Shown piece after piece: positions 1 to 8,904 of a stretch of 64,000 nucleotides of DNA (its first letter is position 1; each line of letters opens with the position of its first letter). Source of the DNA: Shinella fusca (GTDB lineage Bacteria > Pseudomonadota > Alphaproteobacteria > Rhizobiales > Rhizobiaceae). The stretch is from the NCBI RefSeq assembly GCF_014203155.1, contig NZ_JACHIK010000004.1, positions 310,001 through 374,000 on the forward strand. Direction: 5' to 3'. The translations under genes were made by a program, and so were the position numbers. The notes beneath the pieces were generated by a model. The model was not told where the DNA came from. It searched no databases and saw nothing but the letters and a program-made list of their open reading frames with translations.

Positions 1-455
1 ATGGCGAGGAAGAAGCGGTCGGCGCTCGCGCGGTGGAAATCCGTGACCCCGAAGACCGGATGGTGCAGGCGCGGCAGGTGGTTCAGCACCAGCATGCCGG
101 CAATCGCGAAGCCGACCGCGAACAGCACCATCAGCTCGAAGGTGATCAGCATGAAGGGCTGCCAGGCAAAGAGCGGCCGCCCGCCGATGGCGATCGGATA
201 GGCGTCGTTCGTGTAGAGCTGCAACCCGTAGCCTGCCGCCGCGCCCAGCACGCCGCCGGTGAGGCAGAGCCAGGGTACGACGTTCCCGGTCATTCCGAGC
301 GCTTGCCGCATCTCCTCGAGCGGATAGGGCGAATAGGCATCGAGCGAGCGGTAGCCGGCCTCGCGGCTCCGGCGGACCGCATCGACCAGTTGCTCCGGCG
401 CGCGGAATTCCGCCATCAGCCCGAAGGGTTCCTTGTCGGCGGAGGGCTCACGCAT
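1..455 (-). CDS. actD: Alternative complex III subunit ActD (DUF3341), partial
   Basis: DUF3341 membrane subunit of alternative complex III, a quinol:electron-acceptor oxidoreductase of the inner membrane. About 151 residues are visible from the start; the C-terminus lies beyond the left edge. The ATG at 455 overlaps the actC stop by 8 bases, which supports translational coupling. The soluble N-terminus begins MREPSADKEPFGLMAEF and contains a conserved-looking GYRSLDAYSPYP stretch, followed by two hydrophobic segments (around residues 62-80 and 100-125) separated by a short loop. In this family the N-terminal part is peripheral and the two helices sit beside the NrfD-like subunits. Identification rests on the residue pattern plus position directly after the NrfD-like gene. 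An actE cytochrome and actF would be expected just outside the window. Confidence 0.88.
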   Translation of the reverse strand, partial: MREPSADKEPFGLMAEFRAPEQLVDAVRRSREAGYRSLDAYSPYPLEEMRQALGMTGNVVPWLCLTGGVLGAAAGYGLQLYTNDAYPIAIGGRPLFAWQPFMLITFELMVLFAVGFAIAGMLVLNHLPRLHHPVFGVTDFHRASADRFFLA

Positions 456-1779
456 GGCGGAGATCCCCCGTTTCGCGCAGCGCTTCCTTCACCTCGAAGG
501 CCGAGATCACCGGCAGGAAGCGGACGAAGAGCAGGAAGGGCGCAAGGAAGACGCCGATCATGCCGGCAAACAGCAGCCATTCCCACAAGCTCGCGTGGTA
601 CTCGCCCCAGGAGGAAACGAGATAGTCCCGGTAGAGCGCCGTCATCAGCAGCATGTAGCGCTCGTACCACATGCCGACGACGACGGAGGTGGCGATGAGG
701 AAGAGCACGGCCGGCCTTGCACGGATGCCGCGGAACCACAGCAGTTGCAGCGGCACGAAATTGAAGATCACCGCGCCCCAGTAGCTATAGGCGTAAAGGC
801 CGGTGAAACGGTCGTGCAGCGTGGCGAGGTCCTGCTTTTCCCCGCCGTAGAGCGCGTCGAACACCTCGTAGACGTAGCCGTAGGCCGTCATCAGGCCGGT
901 GGCCAGCAGGAAGCGGGCGAGCAGGTCGAGATGCCGTTCGGTGACGATATCCCGGAGCGACAGCGCATGGCGCAGCGTTACCGCGATCATCAGCACGACG
1001 GCAAAGCCGGAAAAGGCGGCGCCCATGACGAAATAGGCCGGGAAGACCGTGGAGGTCCAGCCGGGAATGGGCCCGGCGGCAAAGAGCAGCGAGATTTCCG
1101 AATGCACCGAGACGACGAGCGGCACGGCGATCGCCGCCGTCAGCCGATAGGCCTGCTGCCAGCGCGCCCAATGCCGGCCCGAGCCGCGCCAGCCGAGCGC
1201 CGCAAGCCCGTAGAGGACCTGGGCGCGGCGGGTCTTCGCCCGGTCACGCACGGAAGCGAGATCGGGCACGATGCCGATATACCAGAAGAGCAGCGACACG
1301 GTGAGATAGGTCAGCACCGCGAAGAAATCCCAGCTCAGGGGGCTCTTGAACTGCGGATAGAGCGTCATCGTGTTGGGATAGGGCGCCATCCAGTAGAACA
1401 GCCAGGGACGCCCGAGATGCAGGATCGGATAGAGCCCGGCGCAGACGACGGCAAACAGCGTCATCGCCTCGGCGAAGCGGTTGAGGGAATTGCGCCAATG
1501 GGCATTGGTGATCAGGAGCAGCGCGGAGATCAGCGTTCCGGCATGGCCGATGCCGAGGAACCAGACATAGTGAGAGATCGCCAGTCCCCAATTGACCGGA
1601 ATATTGTTGCCCCACATGCCGACGCCGTTGAGGAAGAGCGCGCCGGCCGCGACGAAGAAACAGCCGAGCAGGAGCAGGGACAGGCCGAAGAGCAGCCACC
1701 AGTTGCGCATATGCGGATGGTGAAGCGGGATGCGCGTGATCTCGGCGGTGATGCGGGTATCGGAGGCGGTCTCGCTCAT
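448..1779 (-). CDS. actC: Alternative complex III subunit ActC (NrfD/PsrC family)
   Basis: Polytopic quinol-interacting subunit of alternative complex III. It has 443 residues with about ten hydrophobic segments and almost no soluble domain, the usual size for ActC. Recognisable NrfD features are the early NWWLLFGLSLLLLG helix and the WGNNIPVNWGLAISHYVWFLG stretch near residues 56-76, with later polar residues in helices (HSEISLLFA, MWYERYMLL). The ATG at 1779 forms an ATGA overlap with the actB stop; an upstream in-frame extension is just read-through of the actB region. In the family this subunit oxidises membrane quinol and passes electrons to the iron-sulfur protein ActB. Confidence 0.92.
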   Translation of the reverse strand: MSETASDTRITAEITRIPLHHPHMRNWWLLFGLSLLLLGCFFVAAGALFLNGVGMWGNNIPVNWGLAISHYVWFLGIGHAGTLISALLLITNAHWRNSLNRFAEAMTLFAVVCAGLYPILHLGRPWLFYWMAPYPNTMTLYPQFKSPLSWDFFAVLTYLTVSLLFWYIGIVPDLASVRDRAKTRRAQVLYGLAALGWRGSGRHWARWQQAYRLTAAIAVPLVVSVHSEISLLFAAGPIPGWTSTVFPAYFVMGAAFSGFAVVLMIAVTLRHALSLRDIVTERHLDLLARFLLATGLMTAYGYVYEVFDALYGGEKQDLATLHDRFTGLYAYSYWGAVIFNFVPLQLLWFRGIRARPAVLFLIATSVVVGMWYERYMLLMTALYRDYLVSSWGEYHASLWEWLLFAGMIGVFLAPFLLFVRFLPVISAFEVKEALRETGDLRHA

Positions 1780-4600
1780 CCCTTCTCCTCCGCAGGATCG
1801 GATATCCGCGCCAGGTAGGTGGTGCGCGGCCGGGTGTTCGCCTCGGCAAGCAGGGTGTAGTTGCGCGGATCGGCCTTGCCTTTCGAGACGGCGGAGGCGT
1901 TGTCGGCGATATTGCCGAACACGATCGCCTTCGTCGGGCAGGCCTGCTGGCAGGCGGTGACCACCTCGCCCTCGCGGATATCGCGGCCTTCCCTGTCGGC
2001 CGCGATGCGCGCGCCGGCGATGCGCTGGACGCAGTAGGTGCACTTCTCCATCACGCCGCGGCTGCGCACCGTCACATCGGGATTGCGCATGGCCCGGACG
2101 GTCTCCGGATCGTTGCCGGTGAAATCGAACCAGTTGAATCGCCGCACCTTGTAGGGACAGTAGGACGAGCAGGTGCGGGTGCCGATGCAGCGGTTATAAA
2201 TCTGCAGATTGAGCCCGTCGGCGCTGTGGACGGCGGCATTGACCGGGCAGCCCATCTCGCAGGGCGCATCCTCGCAATGCATGCAGGGCACCGGCTGGAA
2301 ATGGTGTTTCGGGTCGGCGACATCGCCTTCGTGGTAGTGATCGATGCGCAGCCAGTGCATCTCGCGCCCCTCGGCGACGAGGTCCTTGCCGACGACGGGA
2401 ATGTTGTTTTCCGCCTGGCAGGCGGTCACGCAGGCATTGCAGCCGATGCAGAGGTCGAGGTCGATCACCATGCCCCAGGACGGATCCTGCACCGGCGCCT
2501 TGGGATAGAAGGACGCGTTCTCCTCCGCCTGCTTCCCGTCAGGCACGGCGCCGCCGGGCAGGACCGTGCGGACGAAATCGAAGCCGTCCATCGCCTGATG
2601 CGGCTGCGTCGTCGCAATCGCCTCGCGCCGGCCCGCCGGCTCCAGCCGCACGCCGCCGCGCTGCCAGCGATTGGCGCCCTGCTGCAGGGCATAGGCATCG
2701 TGGCCGAGGCCTTCGGCCAACCCGCCTTCATGCCGCCGGCCATAGCCGAGCGTCACGGAAACGACCCCGTCGTGCTGGCCGGGCGTGACCCGGACCGGGC
2801 CGGCGACCGAGGCGCTTCCCACGGAAACGGTGACGACATCGCCGGTCTCAAGTCCGCGTTCCAGCGCCAGTCCCGGCCCGATGCCGATGACATTGCCCCA
2901 GGTGACCTTGCTCAGCGGGCGCGGCGTTTCCTGCGCCCAGGCATTGTCGGAAAGGGAGCCGTCCCACACGCCGGCATCGGGGCGGATCACCAGCGTAAGG
3001 CCTTCGGCCGCAGTTTCCGGCGCGATGGCCGGCGCAGCCCCGGCCGGGGTCGGCAAGACGGCGGGCGGCACCGTATCCACCACCCGGCCCTCCAGCAGGG
3101 CTTGCTGCCAGCGGGCGGAAAAATCCGCGCCCCAGCGCTCCCGCCAGGTCTCCTCGACCAGGGTGCGGTCCGAGACGTTCCGCCCCATCAGCCCGGCCAG
3201 CAGGACCGGGGCGGTCCGCACGTCGTAAAACGGCCGCACCAGCGGCTGGAGGATAGAGGCGCTCCCGTCGACGGCGCGGGCATCGCCCCAGCTTTCGAGA
3301 TCGTGCTGCAGGGGCAGGTGCCATTGGCACAGCGCCGCCGTTTCATCCCGGTGGGTGCCTGCATGGACGGTCGTCGCGACCGCCTTCAGGCGCCGGGCAA
3401 GATCGAGGTCGCCCGGCGCGGCATAGACGGGATTGGCGCCGACGATCATCAGCGTCGAGACCGCGCCGGCATCGATATCCCGCGCCAGCACCGAAAGGCT
3501 CTCCTCGCCATCCGGCGGCGCGGCAAGCACCGGCGCGGAAAACCGCATCGTCTCGCCGAAGCTGCCGAGATGGTGGTTCATCCGCATGGCAAGCGCCTGC
3601 CAGTCGGCCGGCAGGCAGTCGCCGGCGATCACGAGGCCGCGCGGGCCTGCGGCCTTCAAGGCCTTTACGGCATCGGAAAGCCAATCGCTCTGCGTGCGGG
3701 AGAGGCCGGCGACCGGCACCGTCCCGCTTTCCAGTCCCTCCGCCAGCGCCGTCAGCAGACGGCTGATCCGCCCGGGGCTTGCCACCAGCCGCCGGTCGGC
3801 CGCAACGCCGGTCGCCGACGGCACCGGCTCGGCCGCCAGAAGCCCTTACCTGCCTGCCGCCTGCGCCGCGCTTCGGCGAATTTCCGCGCATTCGGCGTCT
3901 GCCGCGGCCCCGGCCCCAGGAAATCGCCGTCGAAGCTCACCACGACCTCCGCCGCGTCGAAGGCCGGCTGGCGATCGAGGACGCGGCCGAAAAGCTGCCG
4001 CGAGGCGCGGCGCCATTCCGCCGGTCCCGCCGGGTCGCTCACATGCCAGCGCGCCTGCGGCCAGCGCCGCATCATCGCGGCGATCTGCGCCAGCATGGTC
4101 GGCGACGAGAGAGGCCCCGTCAGAAGGCGCAGGCCCCTGCCCTTTTCCTGATCGAGCCGGACGGCAAGGTCGTCGGCGAACCGCTCGAACAGGCTCCAGG
4201 CGACGGGCCGCCCTTCCCGGCGGGGCGCCTGCGAGCGGGCGGGATCGTAGAGGCCGAGCAAGGCGGCCTGGGTAAAGGCATCCGTCGCGCCGCCGCAGAC
4301 CGGGTGATCGGGATTGCCTTCCAGCTTGATCGGCCGGCCGGAGACGGTCTTGCCGAGAACCGGCTGGGCATAGCCCTCGAAGAGGGCCGCCGTCGCATAC
4401 CAGCGAACCGCGCCGTCCGCAAAGCCCTCCGGCTCGCGCACATAGGGCAGCGCCTTTTCATCCGCCTGCGCGCCGCAGCCGGAAAGCCCGGCCAGCGCCA
4501 GGCTCGCGGCCATGGCCTTGAGCAAGGTCCTCCGATCGACACCCTCCGGGCGGCCCGCCGCCGCTCTTTCCCACCTTTCGCGTTGCCGATCCGCTGTCAT
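1776..4600 (-). pseudogene. actB: Alternative complex III subunit ActB, broken by a one-base frameshift
   Basis: Molybdopterin-oxidoreductase-like and iron-sulfur subunit of alternative complex III. The first frame starts at ATG 4600 with a twin-arginine signal (DRRTLLKAMAASLALAG) and reads about 252 residues of family-like sequence before diverging. The second frame carries the remaining roughly 688 residues to the stop at 1776. These include the C-terminal four-cluster ferredoxin region (CIGCNACVTAC, CMHCEDAPCEMGCP, CIGTRTCSSYCP, CTYCVQRI). The break maps to the C3 run at 3843-3845 (G3 on the coding strand). One extra G there would read GKGLLAAEPVPSATG and give an intact protein of about 941 residues, normal for ActB. 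No other lesions are seen, so this is either a very recent mutation, a homopolymer sequencing error, or a slippage site. Neighbours actA and actC are intact and tightly spaced. Confidence 0.85.
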
Positions 4601-4604
4601 GACA

Positions 4605-5273
4605 TCACCTGTGACAGATATTGCATTGGGTGAGCTTGGCCGGCTCGATCCCGTAGACCTTGGTCATCAACTCACCGTAGACGGCATGGATGCCGGGCTC
4701 TTCGTCCCAATTGCTCCAGTCCATGCGGGTGATTTCGGCGGGCGGGCGCAGATGCGGGGCGGGATTGCGATGGCAATCGAGGCACCATTGCATCTGGAAG
4801 GGCTGCGCCCGGCTCATCAGCGGCATGCGGTCGACCCGGCCGTGGCAGGTGACGCAGGGCACGCCCCGGGAAAGATGGATCGAATGGTCGAAATAGACAT
4901 AGTCCGGCAGGCGCGCCACGCGCTGCCATTCGAGCGGCTTGCCTGAAGCAAGGCTCGCCCGCACCGGCGCCAGCATCGGCGCACCGGTCCAGACCTGCGA
5001 ATGACAGGTCATGCAGGTGAAGGTCGAGGGCAGGCCGGCATGGGCGCCGGTTTCGGCCGCCGCGTGGCAGTAGCGGCAATCGATGCCGAGTTCGCCCACA
5101 TGATGCTGGTGGCTGAACGGCACCGGCTGGTGCTCGACCCAGCCGACGAGCGTGGCATAGCTCGAATCCGCGTAACCGCCGAGAACGACTAGCGCCATCA
5201 CAAGGGCCACCACCCCGAGCAATGCCGCCGCCCGCAGCCGGGTGTCCGCCGATGCTGTGAAGATCTGCGCCAC
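4605..5273 (-). CDS. actA: Alternative complex III pentahaem cytochrome c ActA
   Basis: Membrane-anchored pentahaem cytochrome c of alternative complex III. Five CxxCH motifs are visible in order: CRYCH, CMTCH, CVTCH, CLDCH and CNICH, the last at the extreme C-terminus. An N-terminal hydrophobic helix (LRAAALLGVVALVMALVVLG) anchors it. The start chosen is GTG 5273, giving 222 residues, because a strong Shine-Dalgarno (GGAGGGGAG) lies just upstream; the longer open frame to 5456 runs into the promoter region shared with gcd. It is the first gene of the act operon, with a 4-bp gap to actB. The haems are expected on the periplasmic side, passing electrons to a soluble cytochrome c or an oxidase. 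Confidence 0.9.
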   Translation of the reverse strand: MAQIFTASADTRLRAAALLGVVALVMALVVLGGYADSSYATLVGWVEHQPVPFSHQHHVGELGIDCRYCHAAAETGAHAGLPSTFTCMTCHSQVWTGAPMLAPVRASLASGKPLEWQRVARLPDYVYFDHSIHLSRGVPCVTCHGRVDRMPLMSRAQPFQMQWCLDCHRNPAPHLRPPAEITRMDWSNWDEEPGIHAVYGELMTKVYGIEPAKLTQCNICHR

Positions 5274-5406
5274 GCTCTCCCCTCCAATGCACGCAACGAT
5301 CGGCAGCGGCTTTGGTTCCACGCCTCGATGGCCACGGGCGGCGGGAACATCGACCCGGCAGGAAAGTTTGGTCGTAGATCCAGCATCTTTCCGGCGAGGA
5401 GGCATC

Positions 5407-7836
5407 ATGACCCGGCAATCGATCGCGGGCGGGCGGGCCCGGCCCTGGTGGACCATCGTGACCGGGGTTGCCGCCGGCCTTCTCGGGCTCGGGCTTCTCG
5501 GCCTCGGCGCATGGCTGCTTCTTCTCGGCGGAAGCCCCTATTATGCGGCCGCCGGCCTGTTGCTGCTTGCTGCCGGCATCCTCATCGTCCTCGGCCGGCC
5601 CGCCGGCATCTGGCTCTATGCGGCCCTGCTCGTCGGCACGGTCCTGTGGTCGCTCTACGAGGTGGGCCTCGACGGGTGGGCGTTGATCCCGCGGCTCGTC
5701 GCGCCGGCCGTCCTCGGCATCTGGCTGTTCTCGCCGCTGGTGGCGGGCCGGCTACAGGTTTTCCGGCAAAGCACCGTCTGGCCCTGTTATGCGGCAATGG
5801 CCGCGTGCGCGATCCTGATCGGACTGGTCTTCCTCGCCGGCTACCGCATCACCGAGCGGCGCACGATCGAGGCCGCCGCGGCGCCGGCAAACACCGTGGC
5901 TGGAATCGCGGCCGGGGATGACGACGGCGTCGCTCCGGAAAACTGGAATTTCTACGGCCGCACCCCGGCCGGCGACCGCTATTCGCCGCTCGACCGCATC
6001 ACGCCGGAAAACGTCTCGCATCTCACGCAGGCCTGGTCCTTCTCGACCGGCGACCTGCCGAAGGAGGGCGAGAACGGCAACGGCCGCGAATTCAGCTTCG
6101 AGGCGACGCCGATCAAGGTCGGCGACAGCCTTTATTTCTGCACGCCGCACCGGGACGTCGTGGCGCTCGATGCGACGACCGGCCAGCAGAAATGGCGCTA
6201 CAGCCCCGGCGGCGACATGTCGAAGAACGTCTATCAGGCCTGCCGCGGCGTTTCCTATTTCGAGGCGCCGCAGACGTCCTGCCCGCACCGGATCATCTCC
6301 ACCGCATCGGACCTGCCGCGGCTTTTCGCGCTCGATGCGGAGACGGGCAAGCCCTGCGAAACCTTCGGAAGCAATGGCCAGGTCGACCTGCGCGAGCATA
6401 TGGGCCCGGTTCCGCCGGGCTTTCACTTCATCTCCTCGCCGCCGATGATCGTCAACGGCAAGATCATCCTCGGCGGCTGGGTCTACGACAACCAGACGGT
6501 GGGCGAGCCGTCCGGCGTCGTGCGCGCCTTCGACGCGGTCTCCGGCGCGCCCGCCTGGTCCTGGGATATCGGCAAGACGCCCGCCAACAGGAAGCCCGCG
6601 CCCGATGAGACCTATACGCGCGGCACGCCGAACGGCTGGGGCGTCTATACGGCCGATCCCGGGCTGAACCTCGTCTATGTCCCGCTCGGCTCGCCGACGC
6701 CGGATTATTTCGGCGGCAAGCGCCGGCCGTTCGACGATGCCTATTCCAGTTCGCTCGTCGCCCTCGATATCGCGACCGGCGCGGAGCGCTGGCATTTCCA
6801 GACCGTTCATCACGATCTGTGGGATTTCGACCTGCCGGCCGGCCCGGCGCTCGTCGACCTGCCGGACCGGAACGGCAGCGTCGTTCCCGCCCTGATCCAG
6901 ACGACGAAACAGGGCGAGATCTTCGTCCTCGACCGCCGCAGCGGCCAGCCGGTCTTCCCGGTCGAGGAAAAGCCGGTCCCAAGCGGCGACATCCCCGGCG
7001 AGCGCTATTCGCCGACCCAGCCCTTCTCGACCGGCATGCCCTCCCTACGGGCACCGAAGCTCACGGAAAAGGACATGTGGGGCGCAACCCCGGTCGACCA
7101 GTTGCTCTGCCGTATTGAATTCCGCCGGATGCATGACGAAGGCCTGTTCACGCCGCCGGGCCTCAGGCCCACCATCGGCTGGCCGGCCTTCGACGGCACG
7201 TCCGACTGGTATGGCGCGACCGTCGACCCGGCCCGACGCACGATGTATATCAACACCACCTTCATGCCCTTCAAGCTGCGCATGCTTCCCTATGGAAAGG
7301 CCCTCGAAAAGGGCCTGTTCCAGGCGTGGTCGGGCTGGAACGAGCCCTATCCGCAGCCGCCTTTCAAGAACAATCCGCAGCACGGGACGCCGTTTTCGAT
7401 CGTCGTCGAACCCTGGCTCAGCCCTCTGGAAATCCCTTGCGTCCAGCCGCCATGGGGCCAGATGCAGGCAATCGACCTTGCGAGCCGCAAGGTCCTCTGG
7501 CAGCGCCCGTTCGGCACGACCCGCGACATGGGGCCGTTCGGCCTGCGCCTGCCCGTCGGCCTGCCGACCGGCGTGTTCAGCATGGGCGGCAGCATCGCGA
7601 CGAAAAGCGGCCTCCTGTTCATCGGCGCGACGACGGACCAATATATCCGCGCCCTCGATGCGAAGAGCGGCAAGACCCTCTGGAGCGACCATCTTCCCGC
7701 CGGCGGCAACGCCACGCCCCTGACCTATCTCGGCCGCGACGGCCGTCAATACGTCGTCATCGCGGCCGGGGGACACGGGGGCCTGAGGTCGAGGAACGGC
7801 GACCGGATCGTGGCCTACGCCCTGCCGGGGCCGTAG
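5407..7836 (+). CDS. gcd: Membrane-bound PQQ-dependent glucose dehydrogenase
   Basis: Quinoprotein that oxidises D-glucose to gluconolactone in the periplasm and passes electrons to ubiquinone. It has 809 residues, close to the roughly 800 of E. coli Gcd. About five hydrophobic helices fill residues 15-150, then a PQQ beta-propeller begins at NWNFYGRTPAGDRYSPLDRI. Propeller features include the W-motif-like repeats and HHDLWDFDLPAGPALVDL, typical of this family. The ATG at 5407 follows GAGGAGG. It is divergent from actA across a 133-bp spacer that must hold both promoters. Gluconate secretion by this enzyme is known in mineral-phosphate-solubilising bacteria; PQQ synthesis genes are not in this window. 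Confidence 0.95.
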   Translation: MTRQSIAGGRARPWWTIVTGVAAGLLGLGLLGLGAWLLLLGGSPYYAAAGLLLLAAGILIVLGRPAGIWLYAALLVGTVLWSLYEVGLDGWALIPRLVAPAVLGIWLFSPLVAGRLQVFRQSTVWPCYAAMAACAILIGLVFLAGYRITERRTIEAAAAPANTVAGIAAGDDDGVAPENWNFYGRTPAGDRYSPLDRITPENVSHLTQAWSFSTGDLPKEGENGNGREFSFEATPIKVGDSLYFCTPHRDVVALDATTGQQKWRYSPGGDMSKNVYQACRGVSYFEAPQTSCPHRIISTASDLPRLFALDAETGKPCETFGSNGQVDLREHMGPVPPGFHFISSPPMIVNGKIILGGWVYDNQTVGEPSGVVRAFDAVSGAPAWSWDIGKTPANRKPAPDETYTRGTPNGWGVYTADPGLNLVYVPLGSPTPDYFGGKRRPFDDAYSSSLVALDIATGAERWHFQTVHHDLWDFDLPAGPALVDLPDRNGSVVPALIQTTKQGEIFVLDRRSGQPVFPVEEKPVPSGDIPGERYSPTQPFSTGMPSLRAPKLTEKDMWGATPVDQLLCRIEFRRMHDEGLFTPPGLRPTIGWPAFDGTSDWYGATVDPARRTMYINTTFMPFKLRMLPYGKALEKGLFQAWSGWNEPYPQPPFKNNPQHGTPFSIVVEPWLSPLEIPCVQPPWGQMQAIDLASRKVLWQRPFGTTRDMGPFGLRLPVGLPTGVFSMGGSIATKSGLLFIGATTDQYIRALDAKSGKTLWSDHLPAGGNATPLTYLGRDGRQYVVIAAGGHGGLRSRNGDRIVAYALPGP

Positions 7837-7965
7837 CGCGCCTCTCCCCGTGGAAACGGGCAGCCTTGCCCCGGAACAAAAATATGATAGTTCTAGTCAT
7901 CTTACGGCCCTGCCAGACTTGGGGCCGTTCAGCCAGGCCCCATCCAACGAGGAGCGTCCCGGGCG

Positions 7966-8859
7966 GTGAGCTATCTGCACTCGATGACCTGCTATACCGA
8001 AGGCATCAAGGTCCTTGCGCCGGTGAAATGGCGCAGCCTCGACGGCCTCGTCGGCGTCTTCTGGGATGCGGAGGGCCAGCCGGGCGCGAAGGGCTACTAT
8101 CTTTCGCCCGATCCCCGCATCGTGATCTTCTTCAACGACGTGTCGCCCTTCATCCGGATGACCAACCGCGAAGGCGGGATGGGAGACCATGCGCGCCCCA
8201 TGACGCGGGCGATCTACGTGCCGGCCGGCGTGCCGCTGTGGACGGGCTTTACCGCCGCGCACCGCTTTTCCCATCTCGACCTGCACATGCACAAGGACCG
8301 GCTCTCGCGGTTCCTCACCCCCTCGGTCGGCGCATCGGCCGCGCTGGCCGCACAGCGCCGGCCGGTCGAGCTGCAGGATGCCGGGGCGATCGAGACTTTG
8401 GCCGGCCTGCTGGTCGACGAGGTCGCGACGCCGACGCGGCACGCGGTCTATGCGGAAAGCCTCGTCGCGGGCATCGTCACGGGCCTGCTCGATATTCCCG
8501 AGCAGGGCAGCGAACAGTCCAACGGCCGGCTCACCCAGGCGCAGATGAACAGGCTGACCGCCCGCATCAGGGCCTGCGGCGGCCGGCCCCTCAGCGTCGC
8601 CGACATGGCCGAGACCGTCGGCCTTTCCGAAAGCTGGTTCGCCAACGTCTTCAAGCAGACCACCGGCAAGACGCCGCTGCAATGGCAGCTCGGCAAGCGC
8701 ATCGACCTCGCGCAGGCGCTGCTCGTGGAAAACGAACTGACCATCGCCGACATCGCCGCCCAGCTCGGCTTTTCCGACCAGGCGCACCTCACCAAGGCCT
8801 TCCGCCAGGTCGTGGGCGGAACACCCGCCGCCTGGCGGCGGATGCAGCAGGCGCGCTGA
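7966..8859 (+). CDS. AraC-family transcriptional regulator
   Basis: About 297 residues if the GTG at 7966 is used; an in-frame ATG at 7984 is possible. The C-terminal 100 residues form the two-helix-turn-helix AraC DNA-binding domain (PLSVADMAETVGLSESWFANVFKQ, then IADIAAQLGFSDQAHLTKAFR). The N-terminal part looks like a small cupin-like sensing domain with no recognised ligand motif. It sits convergent to the TonB-dependent receptor gene and next to the siderophore ABC operon, so control of siderophore uptake is the likely role; AraC-type activators of siderophore receptors are well known. A pair of direct repeats at 11233-11266 is a candidate target. The ligand is unknown. Confidence 0.85.
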   Translation: MSYLHSMTCYTEGIKVLAPVKWRSLDGLVGVFWDAEGQPGAKGYYLSPDPRIVIFFNDVSPFIRMTNREGGMGDHARPMTRAIYVPAGVPLWTGFTAAHRFSHLDLHMHKDRLSRFLTPSVGASAALAAQRRPVELQDAGAIETLAGLLVDEVATPTRHAVYAESLVAGIVTGLLDIPEQGSEQSNGRLTQAQMNRLTARIRACGGRPLSVADMAETVGLSESWFANVFKQTTGKTPLQWQLGKRIDLAQALLVENELTIADIAAQLGFSDQAHLTKAFRQVVGGTPAAWRRMQQAR

Positions 8860-8870
8860 AGGCCGGAGCC

Positions 8871-8895
8871 CCACCCGGAGAAAAAACCCGGGCGG
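8871..8895. terminator. Hairpin between convergent araC and receptor genes
   Basis: Arms CCACCCGG (8871-8878) and CCGGGCGG (8888-8895) can pair over 8 bp with one G-T pair. The loop is A-rich. It lies in the 45-bp gap between two convergent stop codons, so it may end transcription in both directions. No clear U-tract. Confidence 0.35.
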
Positions 8896-8904
8896 GACGC
8901 ATGC

